From contig JAFGBV010000051.1 of the NCBI GenBank assembly GCA_016932955.1, positions 1 through 10,661 of the forward strand: a stretch of DNA of 10,661 nucleotides, read 5' to 3'. The position numbers were made by a program, and so were the translations under genes. Position 1 is the stretch's first letter, and each line of letters opens with the position of its first letter. Positions 1 through 6,720 of the stretch are shown here, piece by piece. The notes under the pieces were generated by a model that saw nothing but the letters and a program-made list of their open reading frames with translations, made no database searches and was not told the origin of the DNA. Source of the DNA: Anaerolineales bacterium. Its GTDB lineage: Bacteria > Chloroflexota > Anaerolineae > Anaerolineales > UBA4823.

Positions 1-679
1 ATGGGGATGCTGGGCTGCAGTAGATTTCCTGGGGTGCGCCGATCTGTTCGACGCCTCCGGCGTTCATCACCACCACCCGATCTGCCAGCACGAAGGCCTC
101 CTCCTGGTCGTGGGTCACGTATATAGCGGTCTGCTGCATGGATCGCAGAATGTGCTTGAGATCGACAACCAACCGTTCGCGTAAGCTGCGGTCTAGCGAG
201 CCAAGCGGCTCGTCGAGCATCAATAAACGCGGGTGGGGTGCAAGCGAGCGCGCCAGTGCCACCCTTTGCTGTTCGCCACCAGACAATGTGTTCACGTCGC
301 GCCTCTCGAAACCCGGCAAGCCCACCAGCTCGAGCGTCTCTTTGACCCTGTGCTCGATTTTCTCTGGTTGTTGCTTGCTCATTTGGAGGCCAAAGGCGAT
401 ATTCCTGGCGACGTTCAGGTGGGGAAAGAGGGCAAAATCCTGGAACATCAGCCCAAAGCCACGACGGTGAGGCGGAATGCCCACTAGTGGGCTGCCCTCC
501 CATAATATCTCGCCTTCGTCAGCGGGGAACAGCCCAGCGATGATCGCCAGCAGCGTGGATTTACCGCATCCGCTAGGGCCGAGCAAGGCAACGATCTCTG
601 CCCGCTGCACTGTAATGGAAACGCCTCGCAAGGCGGGTGTGTTGCCAAAGGATTTGTAAATGTTTTTAATCTCCAGCAT
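1..679 (-). CDS. thiQ: ABC transporter ATP-binding protein, thiamine-type (ThiQ-like), 3' end outside the window
   Basis: This is the ATPase that would power the thiamine importer formed with the two upstream genes. It begins MLEIKNIYKSFGNTPALRGV at the ATG at 677-679, and 226 residues are visible before the frame runs off the window edge. All nucleotide-binding motifs are intact: Walker A GPSGCGKST (34-42), Q-loop Gln80 in MFQDFALFPH, signature LSGGEQQRVALAR (132-144), Walker B LLMLDEP (152-158), D-loop SLD (161-163) and H-loop His190 in VTHDQEEA. The visible end, with the GAPQEIY motif, is typical of the iron/thiamine/polyamine/sulfate ATPase group, which motifs alone cannot separate. The thiamine assignment comes from the operon with a ThiB-like protein, ThiN and a TPP riboswitch. 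The gene starts 14 bp after the permease stop, with only a weak Shine-Dalgarno (GCGGGAA). E. coli ThiQ is about 232 residues, so little may be missing, unless a C-terminal regulatory extension follows. Confidence 0.88.
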   Translation of the reverse strand, partial: MLEIKNIYKSFGNTPALRGVSITVQRAEIVALLGPSGCGKSTLLAIIAGLFPADEGEILWEGSPLVGIPPHRRGFGLMFQDFALFPHLNVARNIAFGLQMSKQQPEKIEHRVKETLELVGLPGFERRDVNTLSGGEQQRVALARSLAPHPRLLMLDEPLGSLDRSLRERLVVDLKHILRSMQQTAIYVTHDQEEAFVLADRVVVMNAGGVEQIGAPQEIYCSPASP

Positions 680-693
680 AGCTATTCCCGCAG

Positions 694-2427
694 TTAGAAT
701 TCGCCCACTTCTGCTATGCGCAGGCGTTCGATCAGTAGAATGCCAATGCTGGTGATCAGCATCAGCAGGGTGCTGAGTGCCAATGCCTGTCCGTAGTTCA
801 TCGCACCCGGCTGGGAGATGAAGCGATAGATAGCCACAGGCACGGTCGGGTATTCGGGGCGGGCGATCAGGGATGTGGCGCCAAATTCGCCCAGCGAGAT
901 GGTGAAGGCAAATACCGCTGCTACTAGCAACGAACGACCTACCAAAGGCAGGTCGATGGTGCGAAAGACAGCCCCCGGCGAGGCACCCAGTGTGGCAGCT
1001 GCATGGTGTAGCTGTGGACGGATGCTGCGTAACGCAGGCGTCAGGCTGCGCACTACAAAGGGGAACGCCACCAATGTATGCGCCAGGGGGATCAGCGCCC
1101 ATGAATTGCGTAAGTCGAGCGGCGGCTGGTCGAGGGCGACGATAAAACCTAACCCAAGTGTAACTGCCGAAGTGCCCAGTGGCATCATCAGAAGCGGGTC
1201 CATCAGCCGGTTGAAAGGATTTTGTGCGGCGCTCGCCAGCGACCAGGCTGCCGGCAGCCCCAAAAGAAGCGATAGCAGCACTGTCGCGCTGGCATATCCC
1301 AGCGATAGTCCCATGGCAGCCGTGGGCGGGGCATAGAACATGGATTGGCGGCGATTGATAGACAGCTCGCGATAGAAATCCAGCGTCAGGCCGCGTTGAA
1401 TGGGCTGGCTATCCAAGCGGTTGGATTCCAGGTGGGTGACCGAGCGCAACGCCAGCGAAGCCAGCGGCAGGATGAACAGAGTCAGCAATAACACGAGAAT
1501 GCCGCCGGCAAAGAGCCGCGCCCGCCAGGAGGCCAGCCGTTCCTTGGTGTAGGTCTTGGGGCGCAGGCTCAGTGGACGTGAGATCCGGTTCGACAACCAG
1601 GTGTAGGCAATGGTCAATCCGAGCGTGCAGGCGAGCTGGATGACTGCTAACGAGGCTGCCACCGGCAGGTTGAACAAGCTGATCGTCTGGGTGTAAATTT
1701 CCACCTCCAGGGTAGCAAAACGCGGCCCGCCCAGCAGCAGGATGACCCCAAAGGAGGAGAAGTCAAAGATGAAGACCAACAACGCTGCTGCGGAGATCGC
1801 TGGAAGGAGCAAAGGCACGGTAACCTGCCAGAACGTGCGCCAGCGGTTTGCACCTAAGACCTGAGCAGCCTGGACCAGGCGCGGGTCAATGTGTGACCAA
1901 AAATCACCCACCATACGCAGGACAATAGTGGTGTTATAAAAGACGTGCGCCAGCAGGATGGCTGCCAGGCTGTTGGTCAAGACAAGCGGCGGCTCTGTGA
2001 GGCTGAAAAGCTGCATCAGTCCCAGGTTAAGCCAGCCGCGCGGCCCAAGCAGGGAATTGAAGGCGGCAGCCACCACCAGCGTTGGCATGACAAAGGGGAT
2101 GGTGGTGAGCGCCTGCAGCAAGGATTTGCCAGGAAAATTGAAGCGGGCGAACAGGTAAGCCCCCGGCAGCCCAATCGCCAGCGTCAGCAGGGTGGAGAGT
2201 ACCGCCTGCCAGATGGTGAAGCTCAGCACCTGGTAAGTGGAACGGGAGGCGAGGGTGTCCAGCAGCGCACCCATCCAACCTGTCTCGCCGCGCCCAAAGC
2301 TAACCTGGAAAATACTGCCGAGCGGGTAAAAATAGAACAGTGCCAGGAATCCCAGCGGCGCCAGCCATAGCAGTGCGGTGGTGAGCAGCGGGCTGCTGGA
2401 CCTCACTGGTCGTTTTACCAGGCTCAC
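694..2427 (-). CDS. thiP: ABC transporter permease with two fused membrane domains, thiamine-type (ThiP-like)
   Basis: This inner-membrane permease would form the thiamine channel. It contains two tandem BPD_transp_1 domains in one chain, as in E. coli ThiP (536 residues); this one has 577 from the chosen start. Each half has about six hydrophobic segments. Each half also carries an EAA-type cytoplasmic loop that docks the ATPase: AAQVLGANRWRTFWQVTVPL in the first half and AAATLGASPGAVFRTIDLPL in the second. A polar extracytoplasmic segment follows the first helix of the second half (VTHLESNRLD to NRRQSMFYAPP). I chose the GTG at 2425-2427 because it overlaps the stop of the binding-protein gene by 4 bp (GTGA), which suits translational coupling. 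A TTG at 2446-2448 in the same frame would add seven residues and overlap by 25 bp. Neither start has a strong ribosome site. The fused double permease also occurs in iron(III) transporters; the thiamine assignment rests on the neighbours. Confidence 0.88.
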   Translation of the reverse strand: MSLVKRPVRSSSPLLTTALLWLAPLGFLALFYFYPLGSIFQVSFGRGETGWMGALLDTLASRSTYQVLSFTIWQAVLSTLLTLAIGLPGAYLFARFNFPGKSLLQALTTIPFVMPTLVVAAAFNSLLGPRGWLNLGLMQLFSLTEPPLVLTNSLAAILLAHVFYNTTIVLRMVGDFWSHIDPRLVQAAQVLGANRWRTFWQVTVPLLLPAISAAALLVFIFDFSSFGVILLLGGPRFATLEVEIYTQTISLFNLPVAASLAVIQLACTLGLTIAYTWLSNRISRPLSLRPKTYTKERLASWRARLFAGGILVLLLTLFILPLASLALRSVTHLESNRLDSQPIQRGLTLDFYRELSINRRQSMFYAPPTAAMGLSLGYASATVLLSLLLGLPAAWSLASAAQNPFNRLMDPLLMMPLGTSAVTLGLGFIVALDQPPLDLRNSWALIPLAHTLVAFPFVVRSLTPALRSIRPQLHHAAATLGASPGAVFRTIDLPLVGRSLLVAAVFAFTISLGEFGATSLIARPEYPTVPVAIYRFISQPGAMNYGQALALSTLLMLITSIGILLIERLRIAEVGEF

Positions 2428-3497
2428 TTCAATACCGCTTCGGTCCAATCAGCGATCCACTTCTCGCGGTTCTCCGCGATGTCTTCAGGGCTCACCAGGG
2501 CAGGTTGATCTGGAATGCTCATGAATTTGGTGAACACTTCAGCCAGTTTAGCATCTGTATTGACTGGAAAGACGAACATCTGCAGCGGAATATCTTCCTG
2601 GAAAGGGATGGACAGCATAAAATCAACCCATTTTTGCGCCAGATCACGGTTGGGAGTGCCTCTCAGGATGCCGACGAACTCGATCTGGCGGAAGCAGCTC
2701 TCAGGACTGGTGACTGCCGCGGTAGGAGGGCTGTCCAGGGGCTCTTCAGCGAAGATTACCTCGACCGGCGGGCTGGAAGCATATGAGACGATGATTGGGC
2801 GGGTCCCGCCCGAGCGGGTGAATTCGGTATAGTAGGCTGCGTTCCAGTCGTTGACTACCTGTACCTCATTCTCGACCAGTTTCTGCCAGTAGTCAAGATA
2901 GCCATCCGGACCGTATTTGCCAATCGTTGCCAGCAGGAATGCTAGCCCGGGTGAGGAAGTTGCCGGGTTTTCCACCGCCAGCAGCCCCTTGTACTCAGGT
3001 TTGAAGAGGTCGTCCAGGCTGGCGGGCGGTGGGAGTTGCTTTTCTGCGAAGTAGGCAATATCGTAATTCAGGCAGACATCTCCGTAATCCACTGGCAGAG
3101 CGCGCTGCTGCGGGTCAAGTTGAAATTCGGCTGGCACCTGCGCCAGCAGGGGCGAATTGTATGGCTCGAAGATATCCTCCTGTAAAGCGCGGCTGAGGAA
3201 GGTGTTGTCTACGCCGTACAAGACATCTGCCAGCGGATTATTTCTGGAGAGGATGGCTTTGTTCAGCATTGTACCTGCGTCACCTGAGGCCAGGAACTGC
3301 ACTTTTACATTGTTATCGGATTCGAATTGGGTGATGACTTGCTCAGAAACCGCGAAGGAATCATGAGTCATCACGCGCAACGTGCGCGGTTCACTACTTA
3401 CTGGTGGTTTGGTCGGTGCAGATGTGGTTGCGGACCCTGCACAAGCTGCCAAAAGCCAGCCTGCCAGTAAGAATACCAATACGATTTTTCTGTTCAT
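2424..3497 (-). CDS. thiB: Thiamine-binding lipoprotein, periplasmic-type solute-binding protein (ThiB/TbpA-like)
   Basis: This 357-residue solute-binding lipoprotein should capture thiamine or its phosphates outside the membrane. The N-terminus is a lipoprotein signal peptide with lipobox LLAAC, giving lipidated Cys19, then a Ser/Thr/Pro-rich linker. The mature part resembles E. coli TbpA along its length: LRVMTHDSFAVSEQ (40-53), ADVLYGVDN (90-98), ENPATSSPGLAFLL (176-189; TbpA has PRTSTPGLGLLL), NDWNAAY (216-222) and VSYASSPPVE (237-246). By recalled alignment, Trp218 and Tyr239 match TbpA Trp197 and Tyr215, which stack on thiamine. The third TbpA contact, Trp280, appears to be Phe here, in MFVFPVN near residue 310. 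The ATG overlaps the thiN stop as ATGA and has a strong ribosome site, GGAGG with a 6-nt spacer. The residue matches favour thiamine over iron or polyamine, but the alignment was made by eye. Confidence 0.88.
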   Translation of the reverse strand: MNRKIVLVFLLAGWLLAACAGSATTSAPTKPPVSSEPRTLRVMTHDSFAVSEQVITQFESDNNVKVQFLASGDAGTMLNKAILSRNNPLADVLYGVDNTFLSRALQEDIFEPYNSPLLAQVPAEFQLDPQQRALPVDYGDVCLNYDIAYFAEKQLPPPASLDDLFKPEYKGLLAVENPATSSPGLAFLLATIGKYGPDGYLDYWQKLVENEVQVVNDWNAAYYTEFTRSGGTRPIIVSYASSPPVEVIFAEEPLDSPPTAAVTSPESCFRQIEFVGILRGTPNRDLAQKWVDFMLSIPFQEDIPLQMFVFPVNTDAKLAEVFTKFMSIPDQPALVSPEDIAENREKWIADWTEAVLK

Positions 3498-4150
3498 CTA
3501 ATACCTCCATTATGGATCACCACGCAGATCACTAACCCTTCGCGCAGAGAAATGATGGCGCTCTCAGCCGTGAAAACGTTGCTGACACCGCGCGGTGAGC
3601 CAAATTCTAAGTCTTCGTTAGCGAGGGCGTATTCCAGACCCTGGGTCGTGATGCCTTGCGCTCGTGAACTGAGCGGAATGAGAGAGAGCGTGTCGCCGAG
3701 CTGTCCGCTCAATGCCAGGCTTTCCCCACTGCGCAGCAGCATCAGTTCCTGGTGATTGTCCACCAGCCTCACATGCATCCCCTGGTATGCCGGGTGGGCT
3801 GTCAGAAAGATATTCGCCAGTGACATGTCCCAGCGCTCGCCCAACGCGGCGATGAGCAGCACTTCCTGGCAGCTACGTTGCCGGGCATATTGGAAGGCCA
3901 GCTCGAGGTCTGTTTCATCTTTATGGGTGGGGAAACGCAGCAACTGGACGCCCTCCGCCTGTAGGGTGTTCAAGTCTTCATCTTGTAGTGAGTCGAAATC
4001 ACCAATCACCACCTGCGGTTTGACGCCCAACTTGCGACAATGCAAGGCGCCACCATCCGCGGCAATGATCAGGTCATCCGACTGGATTTCGTTGCGCAGC
4101 TCGGGAGAAAGGTTTAGCTCTCCGTTAGCAAAGATGACGGCACGTTTCAT
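3494..4150 (-). CDS. thiN: Thiamine pyrophosphokinase (ThiN-type)
   Basis: This cytoplasmic enzyme would transfer pyrophosphate from ATP to thiamine, giving TPP and AMP, so imported thiamine becomes cofactor in one step. The 218-residue product (MKRAVIFANGELN...) has the family motifs: ADGGA (31-35), VIGDFDSL (48-55), the Asp-rich THKDETDLE (75-83), GERWDMSLAN (104-113; many members have His where Met109 stands), and C-terminal GSPRGVSNVF (184-193). Length is normal for the family. I set the start at the ATG at 4148-4150 because GGAGG lies 10 nt upstream and MKRAVIF aligns with other ThiN N-termini. The same frame stays open to an ATG at 4211-4213, but that extension would lie inside the TPP aptamer and is not credible. 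It is the first gene of the thiamine operon, directly under riboswitch control, and overlaps the next gene by 4 bp (ATGA). Confidence 0.92.
   Translation of the reverse strand: MKRAVIFANGELNLSPELRNEIQSDDLIIAADGGALHCRKLGVKPQVVIGDFDSLQDEDLNTLQAEGVQLLRFPTHKDETDLELAFQYARQRSCQEVLLIAALGERWDMSLANIFLTAHPAYQGMHVRLVDNHQELMLLRSGESLALSGQLGDTLSLIPLSSRAQGITTQGLEYALANEDLEFGSPRGVSNVFTAESAIISLREGLVICVVIHNGGIR
3504..3508 (-). promoter_or_regulatory. Strong Shine-Dalgarno of the thiB-like gene
   Basis: On the minus strand this reads GGAGG, six bases (TATTAG) before the ATG at 3495-3497. It lies inside the last codons of thiN (the Gly-Gly of HNGGIR), so the binding-protein gene has its own efficient translation start and overlaps thiN by 4 bp. 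It would support higher output of the binding protein than of the permease and ATPase genes, whose sites are weak. Confidence 0.75.
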
Positions 4151-4151
4151 T

Positions 4152-4181
4152 AAAAAATTTCCTCCACCAAGGCGGCGGAGG
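4152..4181 (-). promoter_or_regulatory. TPP riboswitch expression platform: hairpin covering the thiN ribosome site, followed by a U-run
   Basis: On the minus strand CCTCCGCC (4181-4174), loop GCCTT and GGTGGAGG (4168-4161) form an 8-bp stem (one G-U pair). It is followed by AAATTTTTT. The 3' arm contains the GGAGG that serves as the thiN Shine-Dalgarno, so folding would block translation. The run of six U could also make it an intrinsic terminator, but three A separate stem and U-run, which is less usual. The 5' arm plus one base (CCTCCGCCG, 4181-4173) is perfectly complementary to CGGCGGAGG at the 3' end of the aptamer (4209-4201). This gives a 9-bp competing helix that would free the ribosome site when TPP is absent. 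Confidence 0.8.
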
Positions 4182-4200
4182 TGAATAGCAGTGTGCGATT

Positions 4201-4283
4201 CCTCCGCCGGCATTACCCGGATCAGGTTCGCGGGTCGAAAGCTTACGGCTTTCCTCTCAGCCTGGCATCACCAGGCTCCCCGT
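4201..4283 (-). ncRNA. TPP riboswitch aptamer (THI element)
   Basis: Reading the minus strand 5' to 3', the conserved thi-box pieces appear in order. GGGGAGCC lies at 4281-4274. A hairpin GCCTGG-TGATG-CCAGGC spans 4276-4260. The pyrimidine-sensing CTGAGA is at 4260-4255. A variable stem GAAAGC...GCTTTC follows. ACCTGATC is at 4227-4220, and GGGTAATGCCGG at 4218-4207 forms the pyrophosphate-sensing arm with a CCGG/CCGG stem. The 3' end GCGGAGG closes the core. I could not pair the outermost helix (P1) clearly by eye, so the outer borders are approximate. It lies in the leader of thiN-thiB-thiP-thiQ and should lower their expression when TPP is plentiful. Confidence 0.95.
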
Positions 4284-4351
4284 GCAATGTTCAGTTTGCC
4301 CGCCCTGTCCCGGGTATCTTTTCTCCGAGCCAGCGCGGAAAGCTTGCCCAC

Positions 4352-4380
4352 AGTATACGCCATTCGTTACGGAATTGCAA
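4352..4380 (-). promoter_or_regulatory. Sigma-70-type promoter of the thiamine operon
   Basis: On the minus strand TTGCAA (4380-4375) and TATACT (4357-4352) are separated by exactly 17 bp. The predicted start is near 4345, giving a leader of about 195 nt to the thiN ATG, with the TPP aptamer about 60 nt in. Nothing else upstream on this strand fits as well. The stretch 4284-4345 between start and aptamer is GC-rich and shows no gene. Confidence 0.7.
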
Positions 4381-4431
4381 GCTGGTATGAAAGCTGCAAT
4401 GAATGCACATGAGAACTTGCTTCTTTGATAT

Positions 4432-4460
4432 TTGACGCAATGATGGCTTGCATGTATAAT
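4432..4460 (+). promoter_or_regulatory. Near-consensus sigma-70-type promoter of the plus-strand operon
   Basis: TTGACG (4432-4437) and a perfect TATAAT (4455-4460) are separated by 17 bp. Transcription would start near 4467, leaving a leader of about 42 nt before the first gene. The closeness to consensus suggests strong basal expression. No obvious operator repeat was seen around it. It is back to back with the thiamine promoter, the two -35 boxes about 50 bp apart. Confidence 0.8.
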
Positions 4461-4496
4461 TTTTAGGAAATTGTTTGTTTTCTCTGCGAGGGCGGT

Positions 4497-4501
4497 GGAG
4501 G
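4497..4501 (+). promoter_or_regulatory. Shine-Dalgarno of the DUF4388 gene
   Basis: GGAGG sits 7 nt before the ATG at 4509-4511, within GGTGGAGG. It fixes the start of the first gene in the plus-strand operon. Confidence 0.75.
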
Positions 4502-4508
4502 CCGCAAT

Positions 4509-5330
4509 ATGGCACTTAAGGGCAATCTGCGTGATTTCTCAATTACCCAGCTTCTCAATCTTATTAATGTAGCCCAAAAGACGGGCACACTGGTGGTTGA
4601 AGGCCCTGCGGAAGAGATCTGGTTATCCTTTCGTGATGGTAAGTTATCCTATGCCCGTAATGGTCACGAGGACAACACGCTTGCCGCGGTACTTTATAAG
4701 GCGAAGAAGATAAACTCTGGGCAGTATAAGGCAATCAAAGAACGCGCTGGCACGATGAGTGATAAAGAATTGGGCTTGCTGCTAATCAACGCTAACTACA
4801 TCTCTCAGCAAGATATCCTCAACAGCCTGCAGTTCTACTTCATATCGATAGTCAATCGCCTGTTCACCTGGGTAGAAGGGCTTTTCCACTTCGAGATGAA
4901 TATGATGCCGCCGGATGATAAAATCATGGTGCGCATCTCCCTGGAAAACATCATCATTGAAGGCTCCCGGCGGATGCGGGAATGGGAGCAGCTCCAGGAT
5001 GAAATCCCCAGCCTGGATATGGCCTTGAAGTTCACCGACCGCCCCGGCACCAATCTGCGCAACGTCAACCTGAGCGTAGAGGAGTGGCGGGTAGTCTCAT
5101 ACATCAATCCGAAAAATTCGATCCGGCTAATTGCCAAAACGACCAACAAGAGTGACCTGGAGATCCGCCGGATTGTGTATGGCCTGATGCAGGCGGGTCT
5201 GGTTGAACTTATCCGCCCTGTCGGCTTGCCGCCGCCGGTGCCACAGGGGCGTCCAGCCCTGCCGCAGGCGAACAAGGAAGAGCAGAAATCATTGATCAAC
5301 CGTATTATCAGCCGCATTCGGTCAATCTAG
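4509..5330 (+). CDS. DUF4388 (PATAN-type) domain protein with C-terminal winged-helix-like region
   Basis: This 273-residue soluble protein opens the operon. Residues 2-50 have the DUF4388 pattern: LKGNLRDFSITQLLNLI, then QKTGTLVV, then IWLSFRDGKLSYA. A helical part to about residue 120 includes a stretch (GLLLINANYISQQDIL) like the elements found after this domain in other members. Residues 188-237 (LSVEEWRVVSYINPKNSI...IRRIVYGLMQAGLVELI) look like a winged-helix fold. After a Pro-rich linker (238-252), the tail KSLINRIISRIRSI is a basic amphipathic helix that might bind a membrane or partner. DUF4388 proteins are often found near small GTPases and response regulators in Chloroflexota, Deinococcus and myxobacteria. 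A role as adaptor or effector for the next gene's GTPase is likely but not shown. No enzyme motif is visible. Start fixed by GGAGG 7 nt upstream. Confidence 0.85.
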   Translation: MALKGNLRDFSITQLLNLINVAQKTGTLVVEGPAEEIWLSFRDGKLSYARNGHEDNTLAAVLYKAKKINSGQYKAIKERAGTMSDKELGLLLINANYISQQDILNSLQFYFISIVNRLFTWVEGLFHFEMNMMPPDDKIMVRISLENIIIEGSRRMREWEQLQDEIPSLDMALKFTDRPGTNLRNVNLSVEEWRVVSYINPKNSIRLIAKTTNKSDLEIRRIVYGLMQAGLVELIRPVGLPPPVPQGRPALPQANKEEQKSLINRIISRIRSI

Positions 5331-5355
5331 CAATGGCATGTGAGGAAATAATCCA

Positions 5356-5895
5356 ATGCAAACTGTAAAAATGGTGGTGACTGGCCCGTTCAACTCCGGT
5401 AAGACCGAGTTTATCCGCTCGGTGAGCGAAATTGATGTTGTCTCGACTGAGCGGAAAATCTCCAGCGAAGCGGAACGAGTCAAGGATCAAACGACTGTTG
5501 CCATGGATTTTGGCCGTATCACGGTAGATGATAGCCTTGTCCTGTATTTATTCGGTACACCCGGTCAGCGTCGATTCGATTTTATGTGGGAGATCCTGTC
5601 TGAGGGGATGCTGGGATTTATTGTGATGGTGGACAGCACGCGCCCTGAGACCTTCCGTGAAGCGCGCAACATCCTGGAGACCTTCCGCGCCTATGCGCCC
5701 ACCCCCTATGTGGTGACGGCGAACAAGCAAGACTCCAAGGACGCCTGGGACCTGGAGGACATGCGTATAGCCTTACGCCTGGATCCGAAAGTGAAATTTC
5801 TCCCCTGCGTTGCCACGGATAAGGAAGCGGTGAAAAAAGTTTTATTAGAGCTGCTATACAGCATCCTGGAAGAAATGGATAAAGGTGAGGGCTAG
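5356..5895 (+). CDS. Small Ras-like GTPase of the CvnD/MglA-like bacterial group (COG2229 type)
   Basis: This 179-residue single-domain protein is a probable molecular switch. Motifs are: P-loop GPFNSGKT (10-17), switch I threonines Thr46/Thr47 in QTTVAMDFG, G3 FGTPGQRRF (66-74), G4 ANKQD and G5-like CVATD. The canonical DxxG aspartate of G3 is Gly67 here. From memory, LFGTPGQ is also the form in Streptomyces CvnD proteins, so this marks the subfamily rather than damage. Such GTPases work with Roadblock/LC7 proteins as regulators; none is visible in this window, so the preceding DUF4388 protein or the V4R protein may fill that place (inference). The gene begins 25 bp after the DUF4388 stop with GAGGA about 9 nt before the ATG, so the two are almost certainly co-transcribed. 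Confidence 0.9.
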   Translation: MQTVKMVVTGPFNSGKTEFIRSVSEIDVVSTERKISSEAERVKDQTTVAMDFGRITVDDSLVLYLFGTPGQRRFDFMWEILSEGMLGFIVMVDSTRPETFREARNILETFRAYAPTPYVVTANKQDSKDAWDLEDMRIALRLDPKVKFLPCVATDKEAVKKVLLELLYSILEEMDKGEG

Positions 5896-5922
5896 TACTG
5901 CTCGCACCTCGATCGGACGATT

Positions 5923-6720
5923 GTGTCATCATTTACTACAGATCAGGGTATAGTTCACTATGAGGTTTACGGGCGCGGCCGTCCCGTGATTTTATTGCAT
6001 GGATGGCTGGGGTCGTGGGGACTATGGCAGGAAACCATGGCTTCCATGGGACGTTTTTACCGTACCTATGCGCTGGACTTTTGGGGGTTTGGCGAGTCCG
6101 GCAAAAAGCGGGATACTTATGCCGTACAGGACTTTGTCATTCTTGTAGACCAGTTCATGCAACAGCTAGGCATCAACCAGGCGCCTCTGGTTGGTCATAG
6201 CATGGGCGGCACGGTCAGCCTGGCTGTGGCTATTCGATTCCCCGAGCGGGTGAGCAAAGTGGTCGTGGTTGGCTCGCCCATCGTGGGCAGCTCGCTAAAC
6301 TTTTTGCTTAAGCTCTTCGGGCGTCGTCCGGTGGCTTTTGTGTTATTTAACAATATGTGGGCGTTCCGCGCCTTTTATCATCTGTTGGCTCCACTCTACT
6401 CGCGCGATAAGCGTTGGGCGCAGATGATGGATCGTGACATGTCCAAGCTGACCCTGGAATCCTTCTTTCTCAGCATTGCCTCACTGCGCCGGACTGACCT
6501 GCGGCCTCACCTCAGCCAGGTTCAAATCCCTGCCATGGGTATGTATGGTGATAGAGATGTAGTTGTACACCCGGCTCAGTGGAAGACCATGCTGGAGGGC
6601 ATTCCGCATACCCGCGTTGAGCGCTTCCATACCGCTGGTCATTTCATCATGCTTGACGAGCCACAGCAATTCATGGACACTTTACATAACTTCCTTAGCT
6701 TTGAGGATCAAACTCCATGA
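5923..6720 (+). CDS. Alpha/beta-hydrolase fold protein
   Basis: This 265-residue cytoplasmic hydrolase of unknown substrate has a complete catalytic set: oxyanion-hole region LLHGWLGS (24-31), nucleophile elbow GHSMGG with Ser93, acid Asp212 in YGDRDVVVHP, and His240 in TAGHFIMLDEP. The strand DFWGFGESG (52-60) is typical of the family. A hydrophobic and aromatic lid region at about 125-160 (LNFLLKLFG, FVLFNNMWAFRAFYHLL) suggests a greasy substrate such as a fatty acyl ester or thioester; this is inference. The start is a GTG at 5923-5925 with only a weak ribosome site (GGACGA). It follows the GTPase stop by 27 bp, and its own stop overlaps the next start as ATGA. Hydrolase, haloperoxidase and acyltransferase annotations are all possible for this fold. 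Confidence 0.88.
   Translation: MSSFTTDQGIVHYEVYGRGRPVILLHGWLGSWGLWQETMASMGRFYRTYALDFWGFGESGKKRDTYAVQDFVILVDQFMQQLGINQAPLVGHSMGGTVSLAVAIRFPERVSKVVVVGSPIVGSSLNFLLKLFGRRPVAFVLFNNMWAFRAFYHLLAPLYSRDKRWAQMMDRDMSKLTLESFFLSIASLRRTDLRPHLSQVQIPAMGMYGDRDVVVHPAQWKTMLEGIPHTRVERFHTAGHFIMLDEPQQFMDTLHNFLSFEDQTP

Noticed and set aside
138..470. Plus-strand open frames opposite the ATPase gene
   Set aside because: The minus strand encodes intact Walker A, signature, Walker B and H-loop motifs here, so the plus-strand frames are shadows.
875..1336. Plus-strand open frame of 153 codons opposite the permease gene
   Set aside because: Antisense to clear membrane-domain coding sequence; low-complexity Ala/Ser/Arg composition and no motif.
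4152..4181. Pure intrinsic terminator reading of the hairpin before thiN
   Set aside because: The U-run is separated from the stem by AAA and the stem's 3' arm is the thiN ribosome site, so blocking of translation is the better primary explanation; termination is kept only as a possibility.
4151..4213. N-terminal extension of thiN from the ATG at 4211-4213
   Set aside because: It would be encoded inside the TPP aptamer and expression platform; the ATG at 4148-4150 has a proper GGAGG and matches the family N-terminus.
4835..5317. Minus-strand open frame of 160 codons opposite the DUF4388 gene
   Set aside because: Antisense shadow of a well-supported gene; Arg/Ser-rich composition with no motif.
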